A DNA stretch of 64,000 nucleotides, from the NCBI GenBank assembly GCA_014706295.1, contig JACSVZ010000008.1, positions 2,739,376 through 2,803,375 of the forward strand, given 5' to 3'. Shown here piece after piece: positions 14,234-28,100 of the stretch. This DNA is from Lycocorax pyrrhopterus obiensis. Taxonomy: Eukaryota; Chordata; Aves; Passeriformes; Paradisaeidae. How positions within the stretch are numbered: the first letter of the stretch is position 1; each line of letters begins with the position of its first letter. Under the pieces are notes generated by a model. It saw nothing but the letters and a program-made list of their open reading frames with translations. It had not been told where the DNA came from and did no database searches. A program made the translations under genes and the position numbers.

Positions 14234-14275
14234 AAAAAAAAAAAAAGAGAAAAAAAAAAAAAAAAAAAAAAAAAA
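14234..14275 (+). repeat. 42-base A tract
   Basis: The tract is almost pure A, interrupted by G at 14247 and 14249. The bases upstream do not look like a known mRNA 3' end or CR1 tail, and I saw no flanking duplication, so a processed retrocopy is not supported. Confidence 0.9.
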
Positions 14276-15000
14276 GGATTAAGGAAGAGTGGAGAAAAGG
14301 AACACCAGTCTTCTCCTGACTGTTTCTGGAGCATGATAGCAACTGGGTCATAAAGAAGCTGCAAACACACTTCAGCAACCACTGAGAGGAGCAGCAAAGA
14401 CACATCTGCAAGATCCAGGTGATCTCTAGACACCTGACTGGGATGGGAGTAAGGAGGAGAGAGACACCCACTAGTCCCACGTGAGAAATGCTGCATTTCA
14501 CACTCCAGGCAAGAAACTGAAAATGACTTTGGGTGGGAAGGAGAGACTGAGGATCAACCCTAAAGCAGAGAGGACCACCAAAAGCAGAGAGGAAATTATG
14601 AAAATAGGGACAGGCAGTGGCTCAAGCAGAGTTAGAAGTATTCCTGGTCATAGATTTTTCTTGTGATTTGCAGAATCAGATTCCCACATGCTTTTCTATT
14701 AGCTTATTTTTACTTTGCATTAAGAGTATGGTAAATACCAATTTATTGCTGAAGAGCACAATTACAGGTCATGAAATAGGGCTTATATGCCCTTCTCAGG
14801 ATTCTCTCCAGTGCATTTCCATTTTAAATTATACACCCCTTTTAGAGGACTCCCTTTTAAAGAGCAAGCCCCTCTAACAGTTTTTTTAATATTTTGCCAA
14901 CATTCCTTTGTAGTTAAGGACAGCAGCAGTGCAGTTTCACTCCATTTTTCCTCTTACTTTGACTTTCATTTTGTATTTTCTCCTGTTAGTGAAAACAATT

Positions 15001-15857
15001 TGTCTCTGTTTAGAGACAAGTTTAGAAGAAAATACTCTGGAATGAGTGTTTCCTTTAAAGAAAAAGGGCTTCAGCAATCCCTTTTCTGCCAATGTAAAAA
15101 TGAATACCAGTGTGTGAAAGTGAAAAAAACCGTTTATTGACAAAGTGCCCGCACAGCACAGGAAAAAAAATGAATAAATGCTAGATATTGAACCACCAGA
15201 ACATCACACCCCCCCCCCCCACCCACCCACCCAGCCACAGCAGAACAAAAATCCCAAAATTCCAGGGGGAGAAACAAACCGGCTGGCCACGTGGCAGGGG
15301 GGGAACAAGATGGCACCGGCTTTTTGTCTCAGGGAAGGAAAAAACGTTCACGCAGGAGCTCGGGCGAAACAGATGGGAGCCTGTTGAACCTCTGGCGTTG
15401 GTCTCCCCCTCACAGCAGATGAAGCTGGTGGGGTTTGGGGTCCTTTCTCTCGTTGGTTGAGCTTTTCCCAAGGTCTGGGGCCGGGCAGAGTGGTTCCCCG
15501 GCTCCCCGCGGGTCCCCGTCTCCCAGCGATTGTCTGCTCTCGGACCAAAACCAAGCCGAACAGTTCAAGAAAAAAACAAAAGCTGCTGAAGACAAAAGTC
15601 TCTCCAGGCCAGGGAAACGGGGAAAAAGGAACTTCTTGCATAAGCTAACAATAAAAGAAGCTAGCTCAGCAACAAAGCAGCCGCTGATGGGCACCACACC
15701 GAGCACGCCCAGGCCTGAGGCTTTGAACAAAGCCCGCGCAGGAGCCCCCAAGGCTCCGGCCCCTGCTCCGGCCCCACCTTAGAGCTGCAGCAGCCATTCC
15801 TGGGCATAAAGCACACGGTTAGGGAATAGAGTGTCATCAGAAAATCACCCCAAGATA
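15001..15857 (-). mobile_element. Solo LTR (minus strand) with CAATT target-site duplication
   Basis: On the plus strand the element starts TGTCTCTGTTTAGAGACAAG and ends CACCCCAAGATA, so the LTR's own 5' end is TATCTTGGGGTG (a TG-to-TA change) and its 3' end reads ...GAGACA. It is flanked by an exact 5-bp duplication, CAATT, at 14996-15000 and 15858-15862. The minus-strand AATAAA lies at 15133-15138, near the 3' end as expected for R/U5. It shares head and tail with the LTRs at 53967 and 43952. A C-run and CCCA repeat occur near 15210-15230. No primer-binding site or internal retroviral sequence adjoins it, so it is a solo LTR. A 5-bp duplication is compatible with ERVL-like or some ERV1-like families. 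The family is not named. Confidence 0.85.
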
Positions 15858-15862
15858 CAATT

Positions 15863-17201
15863 AAGACTGCAGCTTGTCCCATCCTATTTTAAACTGACGT
15901 GTTACCTGGATTGTTGCTCCCATTCCACTGTTTCTTGTCATCCAGAGGAGCACTGGCTTTGTATCCCAGTGCCACATGAGGCATTTCAGCAGAGCCTAGG
16001 TACCCAGCACGTTCATTGAGTTCATTCTGCTGGAAGGTGGGAATTGTCTTTTCACCAGGGGGTTCTGAGGGAAAAGGGAAGGTGGACAAAAAACACCCAT
16101 ACCACAGGTACAAGATCCAAGAAATTACATACCCAAGACAATACTAAGAAAGTCATAATGAGAAGTACCTCATACTTGTCACTTCGGTTGGTATAATCTT
16201 GAACCTGACTTCTGCAATTTCATATCTCTGTCAGTCAATCTACCCTTTGTTCCTACAGATTACTTTTTAGTCTCTATATTAACCCTGTCATGGCATGCTT
16301 TTCCACAGCTGGTACAATCCATGCCTTAATTGCAAGCTGGTACAAAACATAAAACTTCTCACAAAATACAAGCAAGAACTGTAGTTCTCTCCACTCCAAC
16401 AAAGTCAGGATAGCAGAAATTCCTAACAGACTGTAAAAATTACACCTCAGATTTACTAAATGATTTCTACATCATTACTCCTGCCCTTAATGCCCCATTC
16501 AAGTCAATGAGACCTGAGGACACAGCAGTTTGCAGAAACAGGTTCTGTAAGATGCAAAATATGTCTGTTCAGCATGTAAAATGTCAACACAGTTTTATTG
16601 TAGATTCAGTGACTTAATAGGCTTAAAAGCGAAGTGGATCAATGAGGACAGCTTGTGCCCAACTGGACCATGCTCCTTTCTGGAGGTCTGGATCAGAGGG
16701 AAAGGCTTGCTGCTCTGACCTGCCCCCAGCCACGTAAGCGGAATAGCAGTTTGACAACAGCAAGGTACAAAGCCTTCGTTCCCTATTCCACAGAGAGATT
16801 GCAGGTGACTCCTGACCCTCATTTAAAACCACAGGGACAAGTCAGGTCAGAGTCTTTTCCTCTCCATAAGCTCAGCAATGTAAGATGTTTTATCCCAGCC
16901 TCTCGCTAAAAACTTGTAATGAATTTCCTGACAATTTAATTCATGTGTGTTCAACGCTTTGAAGTTTCATTAAACTACTTTATTGGCCTTCTATGAATGA
17001 TTTAACTATTTTTTCAGTGATAATAAATGACAGCAAAGAAGCAGGTAAACAAAGAGAAATACATAGGCATCTCCACAATTAATTTTTGGGGAAAAATGTA
17101 AGCGTGTCAGTCAGTAAAGAATAAAAAATAAAAGAGCAATTACACTTAACATTAATGCAATCTTTACTGTAGAAAAGCTAATCCCCAAAAAGGCCATGAA
17201 A
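15863..17201. other. Unassigned stretch
   Basis: AT-leaning sequence with no gene or repeat I could recognise. Confidence 0.5.
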
Positions 17202-17270
17202 AGAATGGAATCAATAAGGCTGGAAAAGACCTCTAAGATTGAGTCCAACCATTAACCCAGCACTGGCATC
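17202..17270 (-). mobile_element. CR1 LINE 3' fragment
   Basis: The sequence AGAATGGAATCAATAAGGCTGG continues into a run reading like GGAAAAGACCTCTAAGAT..AGTCCAACC, which matches the reverse complement of the avian CR1 3' untranslated end. Only about 70 bp remain, as is usual for strongly 5'-truncated CR1 copies. Confidence 0.7.
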
Positions 17271-18675
17271 TTGCAAGAGATATCAGTTTGTATTGGGAAT
17301 TCACACAGTAGGGAAACAAACAGGAGAGAAAACATTTTTCAGCTCTTCATGTCGTAAAATGAGGCTTTTTCCTGACTTACTGTTAACATCACTGGCAGTG
17401 TAGTTATCAGACGCAGTGTTCGAGTAACATTATCCCTGCAAAATTAACATTTTTAGAATAGAAATATCTCTGCAACATAATTTCCCATTATGACACTAAG
17501 ACTGGCATAAACAAAAAATAAACATGTTCTTTTCAATGATTTTATCTGCCTTATTAAAAAGTAGATGCTCATAAGATGCAATGAAAGCTATTTAAATCCA
17601 TCCAAATATACAGTACTTCAGCTAGATAATGTGAGACAAGAATACATTTCTTTATCAAAACTATGGTGACAATTTCAGCTCGATGAATATAAATGAATTA
17701 TGATTTACCTAGCAAATGTTTAGGATGTTCTTTATTACTTCTGACTGCCTGTGAGAGTTGTCATTTTTTCCCCTTAGTGAGGAGAGGTTCCAGCAATAGG
17801 GAATGTTTTTTGTGTTTCACTGAGCAGCAGATGAGAGGAAGATCTCTCTTTTTAAGATATTGGCATTACTTCAGGATACTGAAGTATTTATTTGGACAAA
17901 TAAAGGGGTGACATGAAGTGGCAGTCAAAGGAAAAAAAAAAAAGAAGTCACCATTTCCAGGATAATCTCCCTGACAAATAAAAGAGCAGAGAATTATTGT
18001 AGTAGTAAAGTGTTTTTAAAGTGTTAGTTGCTACAAATAGTGAATGCAATTCCCTGCTGTCTCTGATCCTTTGAGACTTTCACACCTAGGAAAATAGAGC
18101 ACCAAAGGTGAATTGCTACCACTTTGCAAAGACGTAACTACATATTATCCAGTCAGTCTTAAGAATTCACTCCGGTTCCTTGTCACAACTGGTGGGGGGT
18201 AGGTCTAATGCTGCACAGCTCATGTGATTCTCACCAAGTCAGAAAGTGAGGGATGGAAACTGTGCCAAAACCATATTGCTACCACCCCTTCCCTTTCCCC
18301 TAAGATAAAAGGACCATCATGTTTTCTGCCAAGGCAAAGGGCTTCTTCTCAGTTTATAACAAATAGGCCATGTCATATGAAAAAAAAAAAGTGAAACAGG
18401 ACCACTGATGATGCAGACTGAGCTGAGAATAAAGATAATCTAACCCTGGCTCAAATACTGCACAGATCCCTTGTTTTAAGGATCAGGAATGGTAAGAAGG
18501 TTATCATGGGTTAAAGCAGGATAACTAATGGAACAGAAGCATGGAAAGAAATTTGCCAAATGGGAGAGATGGAAAAGGCAAAAGATCTCAATCTCAGAGT
18601 GATGAAAACATTCTGTAAAGATGTATTGAGAGCTTCTGAGCTCAGTTCTGGCCAGCCATCTTCGAGCAAGAGGAA
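17271..18675. other. Unassigned stretch
   Basis: No gene or repeat recognised, apart from short A tracts near 17932 and 18380. Confidence 0.5.
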
Positions 18676-19140
18676 TCACACTGGAAGAGAAGGAGGCTCC
18701 AGGGGTGATCAGGGAAAGGAAGGCTGGTGCTGAGAGGAGATGACATTGCTCCGCACAAACTCGTCATGAGTTTAGAAGAGGAGACGGAGGTCAGACCTCA
18801 TTGAGGTCTTCAACATCCTCCTGAGGGGCAGTGGCAGGGCAGGTACCAAACGCTTCACACTCCTGACCAGTAATATGATTTGAGGCAACAACTGAAACTG
18901 TGTTGGGGAGGTTTAGGTTGGATATCAGCAAAAGCTTTCTCCCCCAGAAGGTGATGGGGCACTGAACAGGCTCCCCAGGGAATGGTCACGGCCCTAAGGC
19001 AGCTAGAGCTCCAGGAGTGTTTGGACAATGCTCTCAGGCAAGGGGTAGGATTGTTGGGGTGTCTGTGCAGGGCCAGGAGTTGGACTCAATAATCCTGGTG
19101 GGACTCTTCCAACTCAGCATATTCTGTGATTCTATGATTC
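18676..19140 (+). mobile_element. CR1 LINE 3' fragment, 5'-truncated
   Basis: Typical CR1 3' blocks appear in order: AGAAGGAGGCTCCAGGGG, GGGGAGGTTTAGGTTGGATATCAG, CAGGCTCCCCAGGGAATGG, GAGTTGGACTCAATAATCC and the terminal octamers ATTCTGTGATTCTATGATTC at the end. Divergence is substantial and no open reverse-transcriptase frame survives. The left boundary is approximate. Confidence 0.85.
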
Positions 19141-22100
19141 AGTTACTGGTGATGATCGGTGAGACATTTCACAATAGCAATGTCGTAAGTAAAGTTGCCC
19201 TTTTGCCTCAAACAGCTTGCCAACAGCATATGTCTAAAGGCACAGAATGATGCTGCCTAAGCAATAATAAGGTTTTCTTCACTTTCCTAGTAAAAAGTAT
19301 GTTTCAGTGAAGTTTCTCATTTGAGTGGAAAACCCTGAAGTACAGATCAGCAGCAAAAGACATTTCTTTTAGCCCAAGCAGGAACTGCTACTCCAGCCTG
19401 CCTTCAGAGAGAGGCTTCAGTGTCAGGGAAGTGAATGGATATACTTTCTGCTCCTAAAAGCTTTTTTTAAAAAAGTGTCAGCTAGACCTGACAAGACATT
19501 TGAATGAAGCAAGGATGCTTCTGAAAATTGTAGGATGTGTCAGCTTGTGACAAGGTGCCAAAAGTTTCACTGAACAGAAAAAAGAAGGGTCTTCCTTTCC
19601 CTAGTACTTGCACCCAGATTTCAGCCACAGAAAGACTTTCTGACCTTCTTGAGAGCTTCTAATTAGAGGATAAAGAGCCTGAAACGCACTTTCAATGAAC
19701 ATTTATCCACCTGGACAGAAGGTCACTTTACAATGAGATTTTCCCTTAGTGAGAGGGAGGAACTTAAGAGAGAGAATAACACGTTCACTCAGCACTCTCA
19801 GAAAGACTTTACAACCAGGCACCACAGGACTCTTGTAAAGGCTGACAGGCTCTCTATTATTTATGTAAACCCTTTGTACTTCTTACACAGCAAAGACACT
19901 ACAATTGTCTTAACCAGCTAGTTGGCAAAGTATTTATAACACATTCCTAATGTAGTACTTGGAATCCAGGTATATGCTAAATAAAGTCTGTGGCAGATCC
20001 CTTTGGCTTGGTGCTAAGCTTGTCTTCATACTGTACACAGATTATTTTGGTTAGCAGAAATGTTGACATAGACAACTTTTTTTTTTTTTAAACAAACATC
20101 ACAAAAGCAGACAGCCAGTTTAGAGAAGAGCTGCCCACTCCGGAAACCCTGGGAAATACAAGCTAAGCTCAAAGACATTTGGATTTAGTCCTTCAGTTGG
20201 GGACTGTGATGTTCAGGGACAAGATTCAGGCTGTCTGGTGTAAGAGGTAAAATCTTGACTGAGCTAGCAGATACTGACCAAGGATGAGATTTCAAAAATA
20301 GTCTCAGACAAAAAAGCAGGCAAGGAGAAAGCCTTCCGTATTCCTGCCATGCCTTCCAATGCCATTCCTGCTGGAGTATCTCCTTGTTCTCAACTCTCAC
20401 AGCATTTCCAATATGTAAGAAATTCCTTATTACTGACATCTCTCTGCATGCTCAAGGTGAGTAGGTTGCTCGGTTCTCACAAGGTACTGAGAGAGGGAAT
20501 ACGAGAGCGATGCCTGACCCCACAGGCTGATGTAAAAGTGACAAAGGGCCATCCCTGCACCTGCAGCTCTCAGCACCGAACAGGAATAGTTGCAAGTTGG
20601 GAGGATTTCGGTTTGTCTGAAAAGGAAGGAGAGCTTGAGCCTGCAGCTCTATAAAAAATTTCTCTGATATTTAGATGCAAAAAGCAGTCTATGTTTAAAA
20701 AGCACAGTTCAATAGTACCTTTAAATGATCTTTCATACCATGAAATGTCAAGAACCTATTAAAAGGCTGAAAGTCTGGTTAATCCAGAAAAATGACCCAG
20801 AAACTCCACATATTTCCCCAGGCATTTGAGGTTCACCCGGATCATTGCAAGCTAAATACCAGTGTGGTGGTCTTTGTGCAAAAGGGATTATAGAGATATT
20901 CTTTTCTACAGAAAGGATTATTATTATCTGTTTCTATAGAGTCTGAGACAACTGGGAGCCCATCTGTTTATTAACATTCATCGCCACATGGGCTGCTTGT
21001 TCTTTCAAGTGTCTTCAAGAACTGCCACCAAAACTAGCATTTCTAAATGCAAGCTCCTAGTTCCTCATGCCATGTGTTCAAAAGATAACCAATGGAAAGG
21101 AATTCCCTATTCAGAGAAAAACAATGAGTTTGGAAAAAACCCCGAGATACACCTCTCATGAGTACTGACTAGAACCCAATTTAAAAACTCTTCAATGTTA
21201 TCTGAAGCCTCTCCCACACACCACAACAGGCTCGAGAGATTTTGCTACCATCCAGAGTGGGAAACAAAGGAGTCATTTTCCAATTATGCCGTGCCTGAAG
21301 TGTTCAGCTCACTATAGGAAGTCCATAGCCACCAGCTACCAGTCATGATTAGCATACTATAATGGCATTTAGTTTTTCCCGTGGGACATCTGGTGGCTCA
21401 GATGTGTAGTATAATAATTACCTTTAACTTAAATGGGTAATTTTTACCTCTTAGAGACAAAGTTATTAATTTTCCATCTCTGTGGAAAATCAGTTATATA
21501 TAAAGCCTACTGAAACCTACTCCAATTACCTTCCCTTGGGTGTTGCCTTGGTCACTCCTGCTTGGAATGAGGCTGTACTGCCAGGGGAGAGCTGTTTGTC
21601 AGGAATGTTAATGACAGTCTAATAAAGAGGAATTTGATTTTAAAACAGGAGAAAAATGAACACACTTAGTACAATATATAAAAAGCAACAAAAGGCAAGG
21701 CAGAAGATTCTTGGGAAGGGATGACAACGGACAGGAAAATGAAAGGTATCATGCTCATCACAAGGACTGTTCATCAAGGTCACTGTGATGAATCAAAATA
21801 CCAATAAAGATCAAACATCTTCCATCACAAATTTGTTCAGTTTCTGGTTATGCCAAATTTTAGACTGTCCCCATAGGTCATCTGTAGAAATAGAGAAGTT
21901 CCACAGTCTTGTTGAATCACAGTGCCCAGAACATACTTTCATAACATATGAGATTTGATTTTATTTATTTACAAGATAAGAGTTTGTTAGAGTAGTTAAC
22001 CCTCTCTTGGAAGGTTATGTCGTCTCCTCCAGAAATCATTCCTTAGTTTTCTAATATGTTATCCTATTGATTTATTTTCAGTTTCCTCATATTTATATGT

Positions 22101-25100
22101 TGACTTTTCACACTGCAATAATATGAGTATTAAAGAGCGTGAACAAGTTTTCTGTCCAAATGAAGATGTCAGCAAGATCTAAACACTTCAAGTTAGTATA
22201 TAACAATTTATCTTGGAATTAGTAAATTTAACTGCCTAGAATATGCATGACACAACCATGGTGGGGACCATCCTTAATTATAATAGAAAAATTAATCATG
22301 TTCCTATGAAAAACAAAAGACAATGGTCCTGTAGCCCAGAAGTCCTACTCAAAGTTTAGAGGACTATGCACTGCTTAAGACACTGAAAAGTGTCTTCTTC
22401 CAAATTTGGCCTTTTTTTTGATGCTACTCTGTATGATGTGCTCTCTAACAGTGGAGTTAGGTAGCCTTGTCCTATTACTGGCTTCCACAAACATCTAGGG
22501 CTTTAATTTTCCTTAGAAGCAGTACCACTTCTTATCAGTCCCTTGGAGTTTTTGGAGATTGCTCTTTCCCTAGTCTTTTTTTTCTAGTCAGCGCATGCAC
22601 GTGTGTAGACACAAATGCATACATGTGTGTAGGTAGGCACATGTGTATATACATGCACATATGAAATGAAGTCCAGAGTCAGCAGTTTAAGAGTTTGTTT
22701 GGACCTCTCTTAAACAAATGCCCAAACTTTTTGACCTTGTCACGCCTACTACTCTCACCATTTCCACAACCAATGTCAGGCCAAAGCCATCCAAAAACCC
22801 AGCTTCCGACATGAGTGAGTTCCTACACATCTACAGGCCAATGATGTTTCCTGGACAGGATCTCTTCCCACAGGATATCTTGGGAAGAGATGTGTCTCAC
22901 AAGGCAGGGAGGAAGAGTTCACACACAGGGTATCAGTCCATGGCAGCTGATGTCACACATCTTCTTCCTCACAAAGAGGGTGGCTGGAGGCTCTTGTGGG
23001 CTCTCCTATTTCTGTTTGTATGATTCATCAGCATGGTGCTTGTCTCCTTCCAGTGAATGCCAGGGAAGAACTCCAGGGAGTCCAGAAGAAATCTGGACAG
23101 TGGACAACTGACTGATTTTAATTGCTTACAAACTCCATGTGAATTATGAGCCATAGGTCATCTACCTCTACATTCAGGTCCTAATTGAAGACATTTGGGT
23201 ATCTCGAGTTCCTCAGTTTGTGGCTGTGCATTTATCCCATAATATATCGCCTTGGTTCCTGGGCTGTATTTACCCAGGAACAGAAAAGGCAAAACCAGGG
23301 TTTGTGTGTATGCAGCCATGTGGGAGTGCATGTGTGGGCACACACCAAGCCTCAGGAGAAATTTCCTTGGAAAGGACAGCATCTCCAGCTAATTCTCCAA
23401 AATACCACAAAGCTGAAAAACCACAGAGCTGTTTAATTTAGACAATGCTGCAGGCCTTTCCAGGGCACAGTGACATAAGCATATCTCAACTTGCTGAAAA
23501 GCAACTCATTTACAGAGTTTCATGGCTGCACTGGTGATTCTGCTCAAACACAAAGCCCAATGTGTCTCCTCTACAATTCTGGTTAGATTTCTTTCTTTCC
23601 CTTCCACACTAATTTTCCTCATTAAGAAATCTTTTTGCAGAATACATTCCAGAGGCCTACAAGCTGGAACACTGCCAACTCTATTAGCAAAACCTTCAGT
23701 CCTTTGCCAGAGAAGCCTGAAATGGCCAGCGCTCGCTCAGCCCAGAGTGGCAGCACAACAGCCTTCTCTGATGCCAGCCATAAATCATGGCAAGTGCAGG
23801 TGGGAGGGAAAGTGCTTAAACCAAATCTCTGGTCACACAGAGAACCATAACTCAACATCACTGCACGGTGCCACACACAGAAATAAACCAGGGGCCAACA
23901 CAGCCCCTAAGAAAGCAAGAAAAATTCCTGTTGCTGGGACTTCTGTGAAGAAGGACTGCGACTTCTGTGCACATCCAATGTTACTGCTCATGCTTTCTGT
24001 TATCCCAAATAATCTAAAAAATCAGAGTTGGATATAAGTCCAACCCACGAACTGTGTGTTACATCTCCATGAGATACAAGGCATATGTTCTCCATATGGA
24101 AAGTACAAGACTGTTGATCATTTCCTGGGGAAAAATGAGTTGCTTTCCACCCAGTAAGTTTTCAAGCTGAACCACTGAGCATCTGGAAAATATTCTCTCC
24201 CATGTTCTGCCACTGTACTTGTTATATTTACACGCAATGTATTGAATTAACTTACACACTTGGGTCTGGTGAACAAGTGTTTAAAGATGACATTTTTCTT
24301 TCTGTTACTTAGACCAGCACTAAGTTCTATTTCAGCACATGAGGGCTACGTACCCTCAGTCTTACAGCAGCCTATAATATTTCAATAGTGGTTTTTAATT
24401 TTTAAAGGAGTTCTCAAGTGATCACTCAGTGAACCTGTCATGGCAATAAGAGAAGTCTTCCTGCTCAAACTGGCTGAAGGGATTACTACATGCTGTCTTG
24501 CTGCTGACTTCTCCTGCAGAAAACCCACAGGGATTGCTTGGGAAAGAACACAAATCCATGGCCAATTGCCCGTTAGACAGATGTGCAAGGGAAAGCCAAG
24601 AACATGCCAATATTTAAATGCTACAAGGAGTTACCTGTGTCTTGAAGAGCCTCATCAGGGAGAAGTCTGAGCAGCAGATCTAAGGCTTTATTTCCCCCCA
24701 GCCACCCCTACTCCTCACAGAGACTTTGACTGCTAACATAATCAGTTTTCCCAGCAAGCATAAAAAATGGAAATGTTTCTGACTGCATTTCACAAAGTGA
24801 AAACTTTTGGTCCATTTCCAAAAAGCCATGACTAGCTCCCAGGAAGGACAAGCAGGCATCCTGCACCCTTTTCACTCCAAGCCCCTGGGGTGCTCCCGTG
24901 CCCACAGGCACCTTGCCCAATACTGACCACTACTCAGCAGCAAAGCTCCCTGCTGAGTTCAGAGATCCTCTGATTCAGAGATTCTGATCCCTGCTGATTC
25001 AGAGAAGTCTCTGTTCTTCCTGATACTTCCTTAATGGCTTGGGGATCAGGTCTCTCCTATGAATATTTAATGAGACATATCTCACCTGGTAACAGGGCAA

Positions 25101-28100
25101 TACCATGAGCCACAGCTGCCCTTCTGTTTTAATGGCCCCCCATTCCTGCTCACTGTGGGGCTGAACACAAACTGTGAAGCAACTGGAAATTCAGCAATAC
25201 TTATAAAGCATTATTAATACATGAGCACTCACTAGTTCAGAATGCAAAATGAAACCTTGAATAATTCAGCATGACTTTCTTTGCTGAAAAGTGTTAAATA
25301 CTATTTTTAATTAACCATCAATTAATATATATTTAGAAATCCTCTGAAACAGTTGGTAATTCCATGACCAAGCGAGCAGCATAGACCAAGATGCAACCTC
25401 CATTATTTGCAGTATACTATTCAACTGAGAAAAAACCAATCAGTTGCCACGAGTGTCCCAGCAGGTGGGGGCATGACAGAACATGAGAGCAGGGATGTAG
25501 GATGTTCCCCTGATGCTGCAGGCTGGGATATGAAACCGTGGCCCTGCCCTCTGTCCCTTTTGCTCAGGGGACACCAGTGCCAGTGGAGCCACAGGGATGC
25601 TTTCCTTGGAAAGGCACATAACAGAGTTTAGGTTTCACACAGTCTTGCTTTTTATCAGTTTTTAAATGATCTGTTAAAGACAGAACTCACCAGTACTATT
25701 CTTACAGTGAAAAAGGGAAAATGTTAAAGAGAAAGCAAGTAAATATAATCAAAGCGTATGCAGGAAGAAAATACAGGTCACTACTCTGAGACTAAAACAT
25801 TCAAGTGGAGCCAAACATGATAAGATCAAATTTCCCCACCAAACGCCATAGCCATACTCTTTCATGCCAGAACCTGAATCCATAGGAAGTTAATCCTTGT
25901 ACAAACACTATGCCATGTGTAGGACACTCTTCAGCAATAGTCATTGCTCTTCTATTATGCTGAGGAAACGTTTTGGTGACAAAAATACTTGCTGAGCCTC
26001 TGGTTGGAGAAGTTTATAAGTTGTACTTCTCAATTGTCCTGGAACTGAAAATCCATCAAAACGAGAAGCAGTAAGTCATAATAATAAACAAATAATAAAC
26101 AAATCGTTACTTTTTTAACCACTCTCTGCTTTCACTTTTTTGAAAGTCCTAGCTATGCATTTTGTGCAGTACAGGGCCAAATACATTTAACACTGCTGAC
26201 AGTCAGAGAAGACAACCTGAAACAAATCCTAAGGGAAACTCTTAGACCAGAATCCTCTGAAGATTTATACGCCTTATTTACGCACCTTCCCTATGCCAGT
26301 AAATCTCAGTTAGAGGCCAAGCTCCAGAGAAAAACCCTGGTGAATCTTCCATGCCCACATTGCCTGATCACCACCTGGGAGCAGATCTCAAGCAGCAACA
26401 TCATCTCCCAGAGATCCCAACTGCTTCCCTATGACTCATGTCTCAGTTTCTTCTGTTCTCCCAGTAGATGCAATGATATCACCATGAAAAAACACTGCTG
26501 CTGCCAGTCCTATGGATGCCCAGATCTCTGGAGAGCTCTGCAGAACAGTTATTGCTGTTAGTAAACATCCTAGAAAATATACACTTCAGGTAGAAAATGC
26601 CTTCCCTATTCCAATCTATCTCTAAAGAAAAGACATTTCTCTTTCTCGCTCATTCGCCATTGTTCTCTCTGCCACATAAACAAGTGCTACAGGGGAAAAA
26701 CTGCAATAAAGATGCCTATTTAGAGAAGCAGAACAAATCCTGTTCTTACTGCAAAGATTTAAAAAAGAAAAAAACCTGCACACTGAACAACAAACAAATG
26801 AAAGTGGTAAACAAAACATACTAATGTTTTTTCTAAGTTTTCTATTTATCCTCAAAATGCTTCAGTCATTACACACAGAATTTTAAGTACTGCATTGTCT
26901 TTAAAACATAAGGATCATCATAATTTAAAGACAAATTTGATTTTCTGAGTAAGGAGGCAGCATTCAACTTTTGAACATGAGTGATTTTCATTTAACAGAT
27001 AATTGAGTTTGTAAGTCAAGTTTTAAAGTAGCTAGATCTTCAGAGCTGAGGATCTGAATGTTAGAATTACAATTGCTTTTTTACATATAAGCACCATTCT
27101 CTAACAGCAGCTCCACAGCCACTTAGCAACTCTCAACTCAATGCCTTTAGGGCATGACTATTTTTCCTAAGTTGTCTGGTGCATCTCTTAATTCAGTGGC
27201 AAAGGACAAAGACAGCAATAAAATACAAAATCATGGACTGAGAGTCCATTCTTGGCTTTGGAACGTTGTCGCAGCTGCAGCAGCTTTAGTTCCTTGCACT
27301 CACAGCTCTGCTTTGCCGCCTGGTTGCCCATCAGTCCTGAGTCTTGGGGACACTGTGTGACACATTGGCCTTCACTACAGCCTTGGTTCGCTCAGGGGGA
27401 GAAGCCTGGCAGCAGCCTGGGGAGGAGATCCTGGGGAGGAGATCCTGCAGGACACAGCCAGGGCCAGCTGGCTGTGGGGTCTCCACTGCTCCTGAGAAAC
27501 TAGCACAACACCAAAACAACAAGTGATTCCTCCCACGCCAGCATCAAGTCATACCTTGCCAAAAGTCTACAAATTCTCCAGCCATAATTATTTAGTTTTA
27601 AAGTGGTAGGTGTTCCACCCCTTAATGAGATCCCTTATCTTGTAATTAAATATCCACGGCTCTCTCACAAAACCAGCACCAAGGATTATTGTGTTCCAGG
27701 AAGAATTCTCCCCAAAGCTTAAACAGAATGTAAATTAAACTGCAATTTTTTATGGAGGAGGAGGAGGAGGAGGCTGGCATAGGGAAAGAGGGAGGGGTGT
27801 TACAAGGGCAACAGTGGGTTTTCAAATTCATCTAGTTTGATACAGTTTATTATTAGAGACAGATAAAATTTAAACTATTTTGGTGGGCTAATTGCATTCT
27901 GATTTGAAGGGATGATCACATATCACAAAATTTAAGTCAGGTTCCTGTACTCAAATAAATGAACAACATTCACAAAACTCACTAATGGAATCACAAGGTG
28001 ATTATGGAAACATTCGTTTCAAGCACAGACATTTATCACAGAGTTAGTTGCTTTTTTTTTTTTTCAGTAGTGAGAGAATAGCTGCTATCCCATATACCAT

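Larger units (their letters stand above)
6441..14995. other. Unassigned stretch
   Basis: No recognisable gene or complete transposon was seen. It includes a T run near 11797-11812 and the long A tract listed separately at 14234. Open frames of up to 177 codons (13968-14501, minus) owe part of their length to the A/T homopolymer and carry no domain I recognise. Confidence 0.5.

Noticed and set aside
14234..14275. A tract as the tail of a processed retrocopy
   Set aside because: The preceding sequence resembles no mRNA end, and no flanking duplication was seen.
23522..24037. 171-codon plus-strand open frame
   Set aside because: No recognisable domain, and frames of this size are expected about once by chance in 64 kb of this composition.
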